Numbered from the stretch's first letter, positions 1 to 5,201 are shown. The stretch: 7,977 bases of DNA from JAFKKS01 sp039808325 (GCA_039808325.1 JBDHSU010000159.1:1-7977); one strand, 5' to 3'. Program-made: numbers and translations. The notes: a model not told the origin generated them from the letters alone.

Positions 1-49
1 GGCGCGCCATTTCAGTACAGAACTATGAACGCCGGTTGCCGGCGGCGAT

Positions 50-64
50 CGACGCCAAGCGTCG
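50..64. other. Short perfect hairpin near left edge
   Basis: CGACGC, a 3-base spacer and GCGTCG form a perfect 6-bp inverted repeat. On the minus strand it lies about 12 bases past the stop codon of the small reading frame at 189-76. That would suit a transcript-end structure, but no T-run follows it. It could be chance in GC-rich DNA. Confidence 0.25.
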
Positions 65-75
65 CTTCTATCCGC

Positions 76-189
76 TTAGTTGGGCGGCGCGCCTCTCGCG
101 GCAAGAACCGCCCTCATTCGCCTGACCAGGTCGGCGATGGCCCCCGCGCTTTCCCAGGCATAGATGGAGACGGCCATCGGCGGCTCCAT
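76..189 (-). other. Possible small ORF or C-terminal gene remnant
   Basis: A minus-strand frame starting at the ATG at 189 reads 37 residues (MEPPMAVSIYAWESAGAIAD, then LVRRMRAVLAARGAPPN) to a TAA at 76. The composition looks like real protein: an amphipathic helix-like stretch with Trp and Tyr, and no runs of Arg or Ser. The frame stays open a little further upstream (CSIPG before the Met). No Shine-Dalgarno sequence precedes the ATG, and no family is recognised. It may be the 3' tail of a decayed gene or a short orphan protein. Positions 1-75 show no gene. Low confidence. Confidence 0.25.
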
Positions 190-234
190 GCCGGGAATCG
201 AACATCGTGCTTGCCTGCGGTCGGGAACGCGGCT

Positions 235-363
235 GTATCAATATTCATAATCATAATATGGATGCTCCAAATATTTAATTTCCAAATAGATCGCCGCAAC
301 CCTATTTCCCAGCGGGTGGCCGTTTGGCCGCAGTAATCCTGAACCTGACAGCCATCGTGGGAG
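235..363 (+). promoter_or_regulatory. AT-rich upstream region and RBS of ankyrin gene
   Basis: Positions 236-290 are much richer in A+T than the rest of the window. ATATTCATAATCATAATAT at 241-259 has 5-bp inverted ends and an internal CATAAT direct repeat. TCCAAATA occurs exactly twice, at 266-273 and 281-288, 15 bp apart. This arrangement suits a promoter with an operator, but no convincing -35/-10 pair can be fixed by eye. A Shine-Dalgarno-like GGGAG at 359-363 sits 6 bases before the ATG at 370 and supports that start. The regulator is unknown. Confidence 0.4.
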
Positions 364-369
364 CCCGAA

Positions 370-1056
370 ATGCTTCGCCGTTCGATCCTTGCGGGCGCCG
401 CGTCCTCGCTGCTGACGGCTGTTCCTTTCATCGCGGCAGGCAAATCCATGGGCAGACCATCACTGCATGCGGCGGCCGAAGGCAACGATGCCGCCGCCAT
501 CAAGACGCTTCTGGCCGAGGGGGCGGCGATCGATGCGCGCGACGGCAGCGGCGCCACCGCACTGCTGGTTGCAACCCGCGGCAATAGGATCGAAGCCGCC
601 AAGGCGTTGATCGAGGCCGGCGCCGACGTCAACGCGAAGGACCGGATCAACGACAGTCCCTACCTCTATGCCGGCGCGCGCGGGCATCTCGAAATCCTCA
701 AGATGACGCTGCGCCACGGCGCCGACCTCAAAAGTACAAATCGTTACGGCGGCACCGCCCTGATCCCGGCCGCGGAGCGCGGTCATGTCGAGACGGTGCG
801 CACGCTGATCGCAGCCGGTGTCGATGTCGATCACGTCAACAATCTGGGTTGGACGGCGCTTCTGGAGGCGATCATTCTCGGCAATGGCGGTCCGCGCCAC
901 CAGCAGATCGTTGCGTTGCTTGTCGGAGCCGGCGCCGATGTCGACCTGGCCGATGGAAAGGGTGTGACGCCGCTCCAGCACGCCCGCGCCGCCGGCTACA
1001 AGGACATCGAGACCATCCTGCTTGCGGCCAAGGCCCGTGAGACCAAGGCCCGCTGA
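370..1056 (+). CDS. Exported ankyrin-repeat protein
   Basis: This 228-residue protein consists almost entirely of ankyrin repeats, which are helix-turn-helix units used for protein-protein binding. Residues 1-24 (MLRRSILAGA, then a hydrophobic Ala/Leu stretch) look like a Sec signal peptide or N-terminal anchor, so it probably acts in the periplasm or at the membrane. About six repeats follow at roughly 30-57, 59-91, 92-124, 126-157, 158-194 and 197-222. Each carries recognisable G-T/S-A-L and G-A-D-V-(N/D) elements; the fifth has a ~4-residue insertion around GNGGPRHQ. GGGAG six bases upstream supports the ATG at 370. The stop lies 29 bp before the deaminase gene on the same strand, so cotranscription is likely. 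The binding partner cannot be read from sequence. Ankyrin identity is firm; export is inferred. Confidence 0.93.
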   Translation: MLRRSILAGAASSLLTAVPFIAAGKSMGRPSLHAAAEGNDAAAIKTLLAEGAAIDARDGSGATALLVATRGNRIEAAKALIEAGADVNAKDRINDSPYLYAGARGHLEILKMTLRHGADLKSTNRYGGTALIPAAERGHVETVRTLIAAGVDVDHVNNLGWTALLEAIILGNGGPRHQQIVALLVGAGADVDLADGKGVTPLQHARAAGYKDIETILLAAKARETKAR

Positions 1057-1085
1057 GAATTAAGAAGAATCAAAGGAGGACCGTC

Positions 1086-1559
1086 ATGGGTGATGAGAGC
1101 CGCTTTCTGTGCGACGCGATCGAACTGGCCCGCGCCAATATCGGCAAGGGCGGCCGCCCTTTCGGCGCTGTTCTGGTCCGCGACGGCGAGGTGATCGCCG
1201 CGGCGGCGAACGAGATGCACGCGACCAGCGATCCGACCTCCCACGCGGAAATGAATGCGATCCGTGTCGCCAGCCGCAAGCTCGGCTCGCCAGATCTTCG
1301 CGGCTGCGCCGTCTATGCCAGCGGCCATCCCTGCCCGATGTGCATGGCGGCGATGCGGTTGTCCGGCGTCGAAAAGGTCTTCTACGCTTATTCGAACGAC
1401 GACGGTGCGCCGTTCGGGCTTTCGACCGCGGCGATTTACGAGGACCTCGCGAAACCTTTCGCCGCGCAATCCATGACGATCCGCTATGTGCCGGTACGAC
1501 CGGAAGGCAAGGCGGACCTCTATGCCGAATGGACCGAGGCCCGGAGCAAACGGGCCTGA
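1086..1559 (+). CDS. Nucleoside/nucleobase deaminase (CMP/dCMP-type zinc deaminase)
   Basis: This 157-residue cytoplasmic enzyme belongs to the cytidine/deoxycytidylate deaminase superfamily, which hydrolytically removes the amino group from a base. The zinc site is complete: H53-A-E55 in SHAEMNAIR supplies one ligand and the proton-shuttling Glu, and P-C84-P-M-C87 supplies the two Cys ligands. PFGAVLVRDG at 25-34 is the family's N-terminal strand. Length and motif spacing fit guanine-deaminase or TadA-like proteins. The C-terminal half (YSNDDGAPFGLS, ending KADLYAEW) looks more like the small GuaD-like nucleobase deaminases than tRNA adenosine deaminase, but the substrate cannot be settled by eye. 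A strong AAAGGAGGA at 1072-1080 fixes the ATG. It follows the ankyrin gene closely, and the truncated transporter start lies 4 bp after its stop. Confidence 0.93.
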   Translation: MGDESRFLCDAIELARANIGKGGRPFGAVLVRDGEVIAAAANEMHATSDPTSHAEMNAIRVASRKLGSPDLRGCAVYASGHPCPMCMAAMRLSGVEKVFYAYSNDDGAPFGLSTAAIYEDLAKPFAAQSMTIRYVPVRPEGKADLYAEWTEARSKRA

Positions 1560-1562
1560 TCC

Positions 1563-1640
1563 ATGGGTTCCGAAGTTCCCTCGCGCGCCGCCAACGTGCT
1601 GCTGGTCGCCGCCGTCGCGTTGATCGGCCTCAATCTCAGG
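1563..1640 (+). pseudogene. Truncated 5' end of a CynX/NimT-like MFS transporter gene
   Basis: An ATG 4 bp after the deaminase stop opens a frame whose first ~26 residues end in LLVAAVALIGLNLR. That is the usual first transmembrane helix and N-L-R motif of CynX/NimT-type major facilitator transporters, where NLR is normally followed by P and more helices. Here it is followed by RHCCRG and low-quality sequence that runs antisense into the hydrolase gene. No later MFS helix (about 12 are expected over ~400 residues) appears in any frame. The break is near 1638-1640. The close spacing to the deaminase suggests the intact ancestor was the third gene of this operon. The family assignment rests on a short match and is moderately sure. 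Confidence 0.5.
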
Positions 1641-1681
1641 CGGCATTGCTGTAGAGGCGCGTCAAGCAGGGAACGCCGCCT
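1638..1681 (-). terminator. Possible hairpin 3' of hydrolase gene
   Basis: Read on the minus strand, AGGCGGC begins right after the hydrolase TGA and pairs with GCCGCCT about 30 bases later. An inner TGCT/AGCA pair could extend the stem across bulges. No T-run follows, so an intrinsic terminator is uncertain. The element covers the junction where the transporter remnant ends. Confidence 0.25.
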
Positions 1682-2695
1682 TCACATCGCGCGGTCGACC
1701 GCTTGGCGGATCACCTTGCGGACATCCGCGTTCGAGAGGAACAGGTCGTGGTTGATGATGCCCCAGCCGGAGTCGGAGGCATCGATGACGCGCACGCCCA
1801 GCCGCTCGATGGCGGCCTTCTCGGCGGCGCCGACCCGTGTCATTCCGCCCGCCAGGCGGCCCGACAGCGCCAGCGCGCGATCGTTCGTCGCGGTGATGAC
1901 GGTGATCTTGCCGGCCAGCGGGCCGATGGCGATGACCGACGAGGAGAACACGTCCATGTCGATATCCGGCGCGGCGAGCACCACGGCGCCGATCCTTCCG
2001 GCGACGGCGTCGCCATAGCGCGCATAGAGCTGGCGCAGGCTTTCGAGCGTCAGCATCGTGCCCATGCTGTGCGCGACGATGTGGATGCGGCCGACATTCT
2101 GGGCCGCGACGAAGGATTGAAGCACGCGCTCGAAGGCGTCGCGCGACCACATGGCGCTGTCGCGATCGTAATTGTAGTCGAACAGCCCCGCCTTGGACGG
2201 CCAGGAGAACGCCATCGTCTGCCCGTGGAACACGATGCCGTCGGACAGGCGCGCGGCATCGAGCACCGCCGCTTCGAACGTCTGCTTGAAGCCGTGCACA
2301 TAGATCAAGACATCGCCGCCGCCGGGCGCGAGCAGGTTGCTCCCTTCGCCCGACAGCGGCTCGACGCTCTCGATACGCCAGTCGTCCAATCCGACCGAGG
2401 CGAGGGTGAAGCGGCCGTCGTTCGGCGGCGTTAGCTTCGCGCGTGCGAGGGTCAGCGACGACGCGCGTTTCGCGCCGAACCACGGCTCCGCGCGCGCGCC
2501 GTTGACCGGATTGCGTGTGGTTGCGACCAGCAGTGTCGGCGACGTCGAGATCGACGACGCGTCGAAGCGCGCGCCGGTCGCGGCGACATTGGCGCAGCCG
2601 CCGAGCGCGAAGGCGCTTGCCAGGGAGCCGAGTCCGCCGAGCAACGCGCGGCGGGACGTCATGATGTCGTGTGGCAGCAAACGTCGAACGGTCAC
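1682..2695 (-). CDS. DUF900-type alpha/beta-hydrolase lipoprotein
   Basis: This 337-residue protein has an alpha/beta-hydrolase core of the DUF900 type (esterase/lipase-like; natural substrate unknown). Residues 13-34 form an export signal: SRRALLGG resembles a twin-arginine motif, and LGG-C34 is a plausible lipobox, so it is probably a membrane-anchored lipoprotein. YVHGF at 132-136 is the oxyanion region. S210 in AHSMG is the likely nucleophile, D244 or D246 in APDID the acid, and H316 in NHDLF the base, so the triad looks intact. The GTG at 2695 is chosen because GAAGG lies 7 bases upstream. The ATG at 2662 (residue 12) lacks an RBS but gives a more usual signal peptide and is the alternative. 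The gene converges on the truncated transporter with no gap. It appears to be monocistronic. Confidence 0.88.
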   Translation of the reverse strand: MTVRRLLPHDIMTSRRALLGGLGSLASAFALGGCANVAATGARFDASSISTSPTLLVATTRNPVNGARAEPWFGAKRASSLTLARAKLTPPNDGRFTLASVGLDDWRIESVEPLSGEGSNLLAPGGGDVLIYVHGFKQTFEAAVLDAARLSDGIVFHGQTMAFSWPSKAGLFDYNYDRDSAMWSRDAFERVLQSFVAAQNVGRIHIVAHSMGTMLTLESLRQLYARYGDAVAGRIGAVVLAAPDIDMDVFSSSVIAIGPLAGKITVITATNDRALALSGRLAGGMTRVGAAEKAAIERLGVRVIDASDSGWGIINHDLFLSNADVRKVIRQAVDRAM

Positions 2696-2948
2696 GCGGG
2701 ACCTTCAGGAATACCGCCCCCGCAGGACCCGCCCCCCGCGCGTTACCTGAATCATGATGGCGGCGATAAAAGGGCGGTTCGGAAAGGATTTCGAAACAAC
2801 GGCGCGCGTTGCCGGGAGCGTTCATCTCCGCGCGACGACACCGACGCGATCGGCCTCGTCAGGAAACCACGCTGGCCAGGAGAATGTATTCCATGAGTAG
2901 CGCGGAGCCGACGAAGCACCGGAATTCGACGGCGGGGCGCGGGTCGGC
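2696..2948. other. Intergenic stretch upstream of hydrolase gene
   Basis: Nothing well supported is coded here. It must hold the hydrolase promoter on the minus strand, but no clear -35/-10 pair was found. A short minus-strand stretch at 2948-2859, in the same frame as the miniprotein upstream and separated from it by the miniprotein stop, reads VEFRCFVGSALLMEY, then ILLASVVS, to TGA. Its only start is an ATG at 2895 that gives 11 residues. It could be decayed coding DNA. Confidence 0.4.
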
Positions 2949-3029
2949 TTAGCTCAAGCGAAAAAGCGTGTAGACGAGCACGCCGACGATGATGATCGCG
3001 CCGAAGAGCAAGGTATCGGTGGTGCGCAA
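2949..3029 (-). CDS. Probable 26-residue membrane miniprotein (TTG start)
   Basis: From a TTG at 3029 the minus strand reads MRTTDTLLFGAIIIVGVL, then VYTLFRLS, and stops at TAA (2951-2949). The layout is that of a single-pass small membrane protein: a short polar N-terminus, an uninterrupted ~16-residue hydrophobic helix at about 7-22 and a short tail with one Arg. AGAAGG at 3041-3036 lies 6 bases before the TTG, which is a good ribosome-binding site at ideal distance. A perfect hairpin (3051-3070) stands just upstream of that site. No ATG or GTG is available in frame. The function is unknown; small hydrophobic proteins of this kind are often overlooked by annotation. The RBS and helix are directly visible; expression is inferred. 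Confidence 0.5.
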   Translation of the reverse strand: MRTTDTLLFGAIIIVGVLVYTLFRLS

Positions 3030-3050
3030 GCTTCGCCTTCTCGTGAGAGA

Positions 3051-3070
3051 AAAGAGGCGGACGCCTCTTT
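3051..3070. terminator. Perfect hairpin AAAGAGGCG-GA-CGCCTCTTT
   Basis: Two 9-base arms are perfectly complementary, with 2 bases between them; in RNA this would be an 8-bp stem with a GGAC/GUCC tetraloop. On the minus strand the arm ends in TTTT and then CTCTC, which suits a weak intrinsic terminator. It may instead be a leader structure of the miniprotein gene, whose Shine-Dalgarno starts about 9 bases downstream. On the plus strand only TTT follows. Confidence 0.5.
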
Positions 3071-3200
3071 CGAGTCATCCGCCTCCCGAGCGCGACGAAA
3101 CGCGACTTTTTCAAGCCGCAGGTCGCGGCTCTGAAAACACCGTTGCGCGCATTGGCGGCAAATAGTGAGGTAATTCGTCGGAAGGTGGCCGCGGCACTCT

Positions 3201-3230
3201 GACAACGGCCGCGCAGACAACGGCCGCGCA
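3201..3230. repeat. 15-bp perfect tandem duplication
   Basis: GACAACGGCCGCGCA occurs twice head to tail (3201-3215 and 3216-3230) with no mismatch. It lies in non-coding DNA just past the terminator of the cold-shock gene cluster. It is most simply a recent slippage duplication; a binding-site role is possible but unsupported. Confidence 0.85.
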
Positions 3231-3264
3231 AAAATCTCGACGCGCCGAAAATTTCAGCGCGTCG
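3230..3264 (-). terminator. Intrinsic terminator of cspA/small-protein cluster
   Basis: On the minus strand CGACGCG (3264-3258), a 13-base loop and CGCGTCG (3244-3238) form a 7-bp GC-rich stem, followed by AGATTTTTG with five T residues. The stop codon of the 61-residue protein (3256-3254) lies inside the loop, so the terminator overlaps the end of the gene. This is the most convincing rho-independent terminator in the window. Confidence 0.7.
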
Positions 3265-3439
3265 TCAGCGCGCGAAGATCATCCTCTTGCGCCACGCGCT
3301 CATGATCGTTCGTCAGGCTTTTGAGCCGGTACTGACGCTCGGGGAGGAGACGGACAACCTTGAACTCTCCCGCGCGGCCGGGCCGGAGAGGAAATGTCTC
3401 GATCACGACGGTTTGGCCGACCGCAAATTGGTGGTCCAT
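3254..3439 (-). CDS. Small conserved hypothetical protein, 61 aa
   Basis: This 61-residue soluble protein has no signal peptide or membrane helix. It begins MDHQFAVGQTVVIE and continues with GEFKVVRLLP, YRLKS and HERVAQEDDL. It resembles a family of short basic, beta-rich proteins common in Rhizobiales (FxVGQxV...Y.V...LP...YR(I/L)K...HERV.xE). Their function is not known to me; the fold may be a small barrel. The frame is open for 41 further codons upstream, but AGAGGA six bases before the ATG at 3439 decides this start. It lies downstream of the cold-shock gene on the same strand, with a 131-nt gap holding a strong hairpin. It could be read through from cspA or transcribed separately, and it ends inside the loop of an intrinsic terminator. 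Confidence 0.8.
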   Translation of the reverse strand: MDHQFAVGQTVVIETFPLRPGRAGEFKVVRLLPERQYRLKSLTNDHERVAQEDDLRALTTR

Positions 3440-3493
3440 TGCGTGTCCTCTGGCGCCACTTCCCGCGGTTTGCATCGAGTTCTTAAACGATGT

Positions 3494-3517
3494 GCCCACG
3501 GCGGCTACGCCGTGGGC
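3494..3517 (-). terminator. Strong 10-bp hairpin between cspA and small gene
   Basis: GCCCACGGCG, GCTA and CGCCGTGGGC form a perfect 10-bp stem with a 4-base loop, 54 bases past the cspA stop. On the minus strand it is followed by ACATCGTTTAAG, which has only a short T-run. It may be a partial terminator or a 3'-end stabiliser that lowers expression of the downstream gene relative to cspA. The structure is certain as sequence; the role is inferred. Confidence 0.5.
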
Positions 3518-3570
3518 GAGATTGCGGTCGCTTGCCAGTACATCCGTGGTCAAGCGCCGCATCAGAGCAA

Positions 3571-3780
3571 TCAGGCAGCAGCCAGATTTCCAGCCGATTG
3601 CTTACCTGAACGTGAGTCCTGAACGAGGTCGAAAGTCACCTTCTGGCCCTCAGCCAAGCCGTAAAGGCCCGCGCGCTCGACCGCGCTGATGTGAACGAAC
3701 ACGTCCTTGGTGCCATCTTCGGGCTGGATGAATCCAAATCCCTTCTGGCCGTTGAACCACTTCACGGTTCCTTTAATCAC
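3571..3780 (-). CDS. cspA: CspA-family cold-shock protein
   Basis: This 69-residue single cold-shock domain binds single-stranded RNA and DNA and acts as an RNA chaperone in the cytoplasm. The nucleic-acid motifs are complete: RNP1 KGFGFI at 13-18 and RNP2 VFVHI at 27-31, with W8, F9 and H30 among the aromatic binding residues. Length and ending (SGKQSAGNLAAA) are typical of alphaproteobacterial CspA paralogues. The start is GTG at 3780, giving M-I-K-G-T-V-K-W; AAAGGA lies about 7 bases upstream. A consensus-like promoter and a ~140-nt leader precede the gene, suggesting control through leader RNA structure as in classic cspA genes. Which of the several csp paralogues this is, and whether it is cold-induced, cannot be told. 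Confidence 0.96.
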   Translation of the reverse strand: MIKGTVKWFNGQKGFGFIQPEDGTKDVFVHISAVERAGLYGLAEGQKVTFDLVQDSRSGKQSAGNLAAA

Positions 3781-3920
3781 TCGGTAGTCCTTTGCATAAG
3801 AGTAGGCGACCGCCAGCTTCGTGCCGGCGGCATCGCAGTTCGAGATTTTGAAAGAAGGCTTCAGACAAGCTCGCGATCATCTGTCGCGGCGAGGCCAATA
3901 CATTCGGCCGAAAAACTCGA
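3781..3920 (-). promoter_or_regulatory. Long 5' leader of cspA with overlapping small ORF
   Basis: If transcription starts about 7 bases past the -10 box, the leader is near 140 nt, similar to the ~160-nt thermosensing leader of E. coli cspA. Inside it, an ATG at 3880 opens a 35-codon frame (MIASLSEAFFQNLELR, then a basic tail) that stops at 3773, overlapping the cspA start by 8 bases. No Shine-Dalgarno precedes that ATG, so translation is doubtful. Leader secondary structure was not computed. Confidence 0.4.
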
Positions 3921-3926
3921 TAGCGC

Positions 3927-3954
3927 AGTATAGAGCAGTTCGCGTGAAATACAA
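3927..3954 (-). promoter_or_regulatory. Sigma-70-type promoter for cspA
   Basis: On the minus strand TTGTAT (3954-3949) and TATACT (3932-3927) are separated by 16 bp. TATACT differs from the TATAAT consensus at one position, and TTGTAT differs from TTGACA at two. The surrounding stretch is AT-rich for this genome. The predicted start point is near 3920. It lies between the diguanylate cyclase stop and cspA, so cspA probably has its own transcript. Confidence 0.6.
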
Positions 3955-4002
3955 GAACAATAAAGCCGCGCGCGGACGACCATGCGGCGCTGAACGCGAT
4001 GG

Positions 4003-4983
4003 CTATGCGGCGTTGGTGTCGCGCGCCGCGAGCAGCCGGCAGCCCTCGATATTCTGCCCGAAGATGCGCACGGTGTTGCGGCCCGCGGCCTTGGCGACGT
4101 AGAGCGCGGAATCGGCTTCCGCGAAGACTTGCGCCGGTTCTTGAAACCGCGCGGCCTTGAGAAACGCGACGCCGGCGGATGCGCTCATGCACAGATGCGT
4201 GTTGCGCCACGCGATCGGAGCGGACAAAGCGTGCAGGCCGCGCGCCAGCGTTCGCGCGACATAGGCCCGGCCGAGCGGCGCGTGCAGCAGCACCGCGAAC
4301 TCGTCGCCGCCGATGCGCGCGATCAAGGTGGCGTCGCGCAGAATCTGTTGCAGCCGCGTCGCCACCTCGCGCAGGCAGGCGTCGCCGGCCGAGTGGCCGA
4401 AGCGGTCGTTGATCTCCTTGAAGTTGTCGAGGTCGATGAGCACAAGCGCCGCCGCGGTGCCGTTGACCGCATGCGCCGCAAGATCGGCGCATCGCGTCTC
4501 GAAGACGCGGCGATTGGCTAGTCCGGTCAAGAAATCCCTCTCGGCGAGGTGGCGCAGGCTCTCCCACAGTTTCTTTTCGTCGGTGACGTCCTGTTTCGCG
4601 CCGAACAGACGAATCGGACGGCCGTGCTCGTAGGCAACGGCGGCCGTCAGGCGCATCCAGCGCTGGATGTTGCGGCTCGTGCGGATTTGCGCGTCGAGCG
4701 TGAAGCCGTGGCCGGTGCCGATGGCATTCGCCCGCATCCGCTCCATCTGCCGGCGCGATTGCGTTTCGTACAGGTCGACGATCGACGCCCGATGGATGGT
4801 CGAGCCGCGCGGCAGGTCGAAGAGGTCGTAGACGCCGTCGGTCCAGGTCAGTTCGACGGTCGCGAGGTCGCATTCCCAGGCGCCGAACTTCGCAAGCTGC
4901 GCCGCGCGGCCGTAAAGCTGTCCGTGCGAGGTCGTGGATTGCAACTCCGAGGATCGGCTTGAGTTCGTCAGGATCTCAGCCAT
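4003..4983 (-). CDS. PAS-GGDEF diguanylate cyclase
   Basis: This 326-residue soluble protein should make cyclic di-GMP from two GTP. An N-terminal PAS_3-like sensor domain spans about 25-138 (FGAWECDL, VYDLFDLP, then the PAC-like end GRPIRLFGAKQDVTDEKK). The GGDEF domain spans about 145-312: DFLTGLANRR at 150-159, metal-binding D184 in DLDNFKEIND, G200-D201, and an intact GGDEF at 225-229. The product-binding I-site, normally R-x-x-D just before GGDEF, reads R216-D-A-T219, so feedback inhibition may be lost. There is no membrane helix or EAL domain. The ATG at 4983 follows a purine/G-rich stretch; the frame is open further upstream, but the next ATG (5115) lies inside a hairpin. The PAS ligand is unknown. 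The substrate-binding protein gene lies 218 bp upstream on the same strand, without an obvious functional link. Confidence 0.93.
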   Translation of the reverse strand: MAEILTNSSRSSELQSTTSHGQLYGRAAQLAKFGAWECDLATVELTWTDGVYDLFDLPRGSTIHRASIVDLYETQSRRQMERMRANAIGTGHGFTLDAQIRTSRNIQRWMRLTAAVAYEHGRPIRLFGAKQDVTDEKKLWESLRHLAERDFLTGLANRRVFETRCADLAAHAVNGTAAALVLIDLDNFKEINDRFGHSAGDACLREVATRLQQILRDATLIARIGGDEFAVLLHAPLGRAYVARTLARGLHALSAPIAWRNTHLCMSASAGVAFLKAARFQEPAQVFAEADSALYVAKAAGRNTVRIFGQNIEGCRLLAARDTNAA

Positions 4984-5108
4984 TCCGCTCTGCCCCCGCC
5001 GACGTTCGACGACCGATCCTAGAGCGGTAAAGATTAAGCATAGGTTGGTCCGACGAAGACAAACGTCGGTGACGTGGGGGTGTTCGCCTGGATGTCGTTG
5101 ACCTATTA

Positions 5109-5138
5109 CCGCCATCCGCCAGTAAAGGCGGACGGCGG
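5109..5138 (-). terminator. 12-bp hairpin after substrate-binding protein gene
   Basis: CCGCCATCCGCC, AGTAAA and GGCGGACGGCGG form a 12-bp stem with a 6-base loop and one mismatch. In minus-strand RNA that position becomes a G-U wobble, so the stem is complete there, whereas plus-strand RNA has an A-C mismatch. It lies 64 bp past the stop of the solute-binding gene and before the diguanylate cyclase gene, with no T-run on the minus strand. It is likely a transcript-end or stabilising structure. Confidence 0.5.
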
Positions 5139-5201
5139 ATTCTTTAGGTATGGCGGCACCGTCTGATCGTATTGTCGCGCGGGATGGCCTATCGGCCGGC
5201 G

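Noticed and set aside
1..93. Two GGCGCGCC 8-mers at the left edge
   Set aside because: This palindrome is expected by chance in such GC-rich DNA, and no paired structure or element boundary was seen.
180..205. tRNA T-arm-like GTTCGATTCCCGGC on the minus strand
   Set aside because: The bases before TTCGATT do not pair with those after it, and no acceptor, D or anticodon arm can be built; it is not a tRNA or a usable attachment site.
1703..2434. 243-residue plus-strand frame
   Set aside because: It is antisense to the hydrolase gene, with shadow-type composition and no ribosome site or family.
1662..2825. 387-residue minus-strand frame overlapping the hydrolase
   Set aside because: It is Arg-rich with no motifs, while the overlapping frame has a lipobox and a full catalytic triad.
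2954..3220. 88-residue minus-strand frame through the hairpin region
   Set aside because: It has poor codon quality and no RBS, crosses the perfect inverted repeat, and overlaps in another frame the miniprotein that has a proper RBS.
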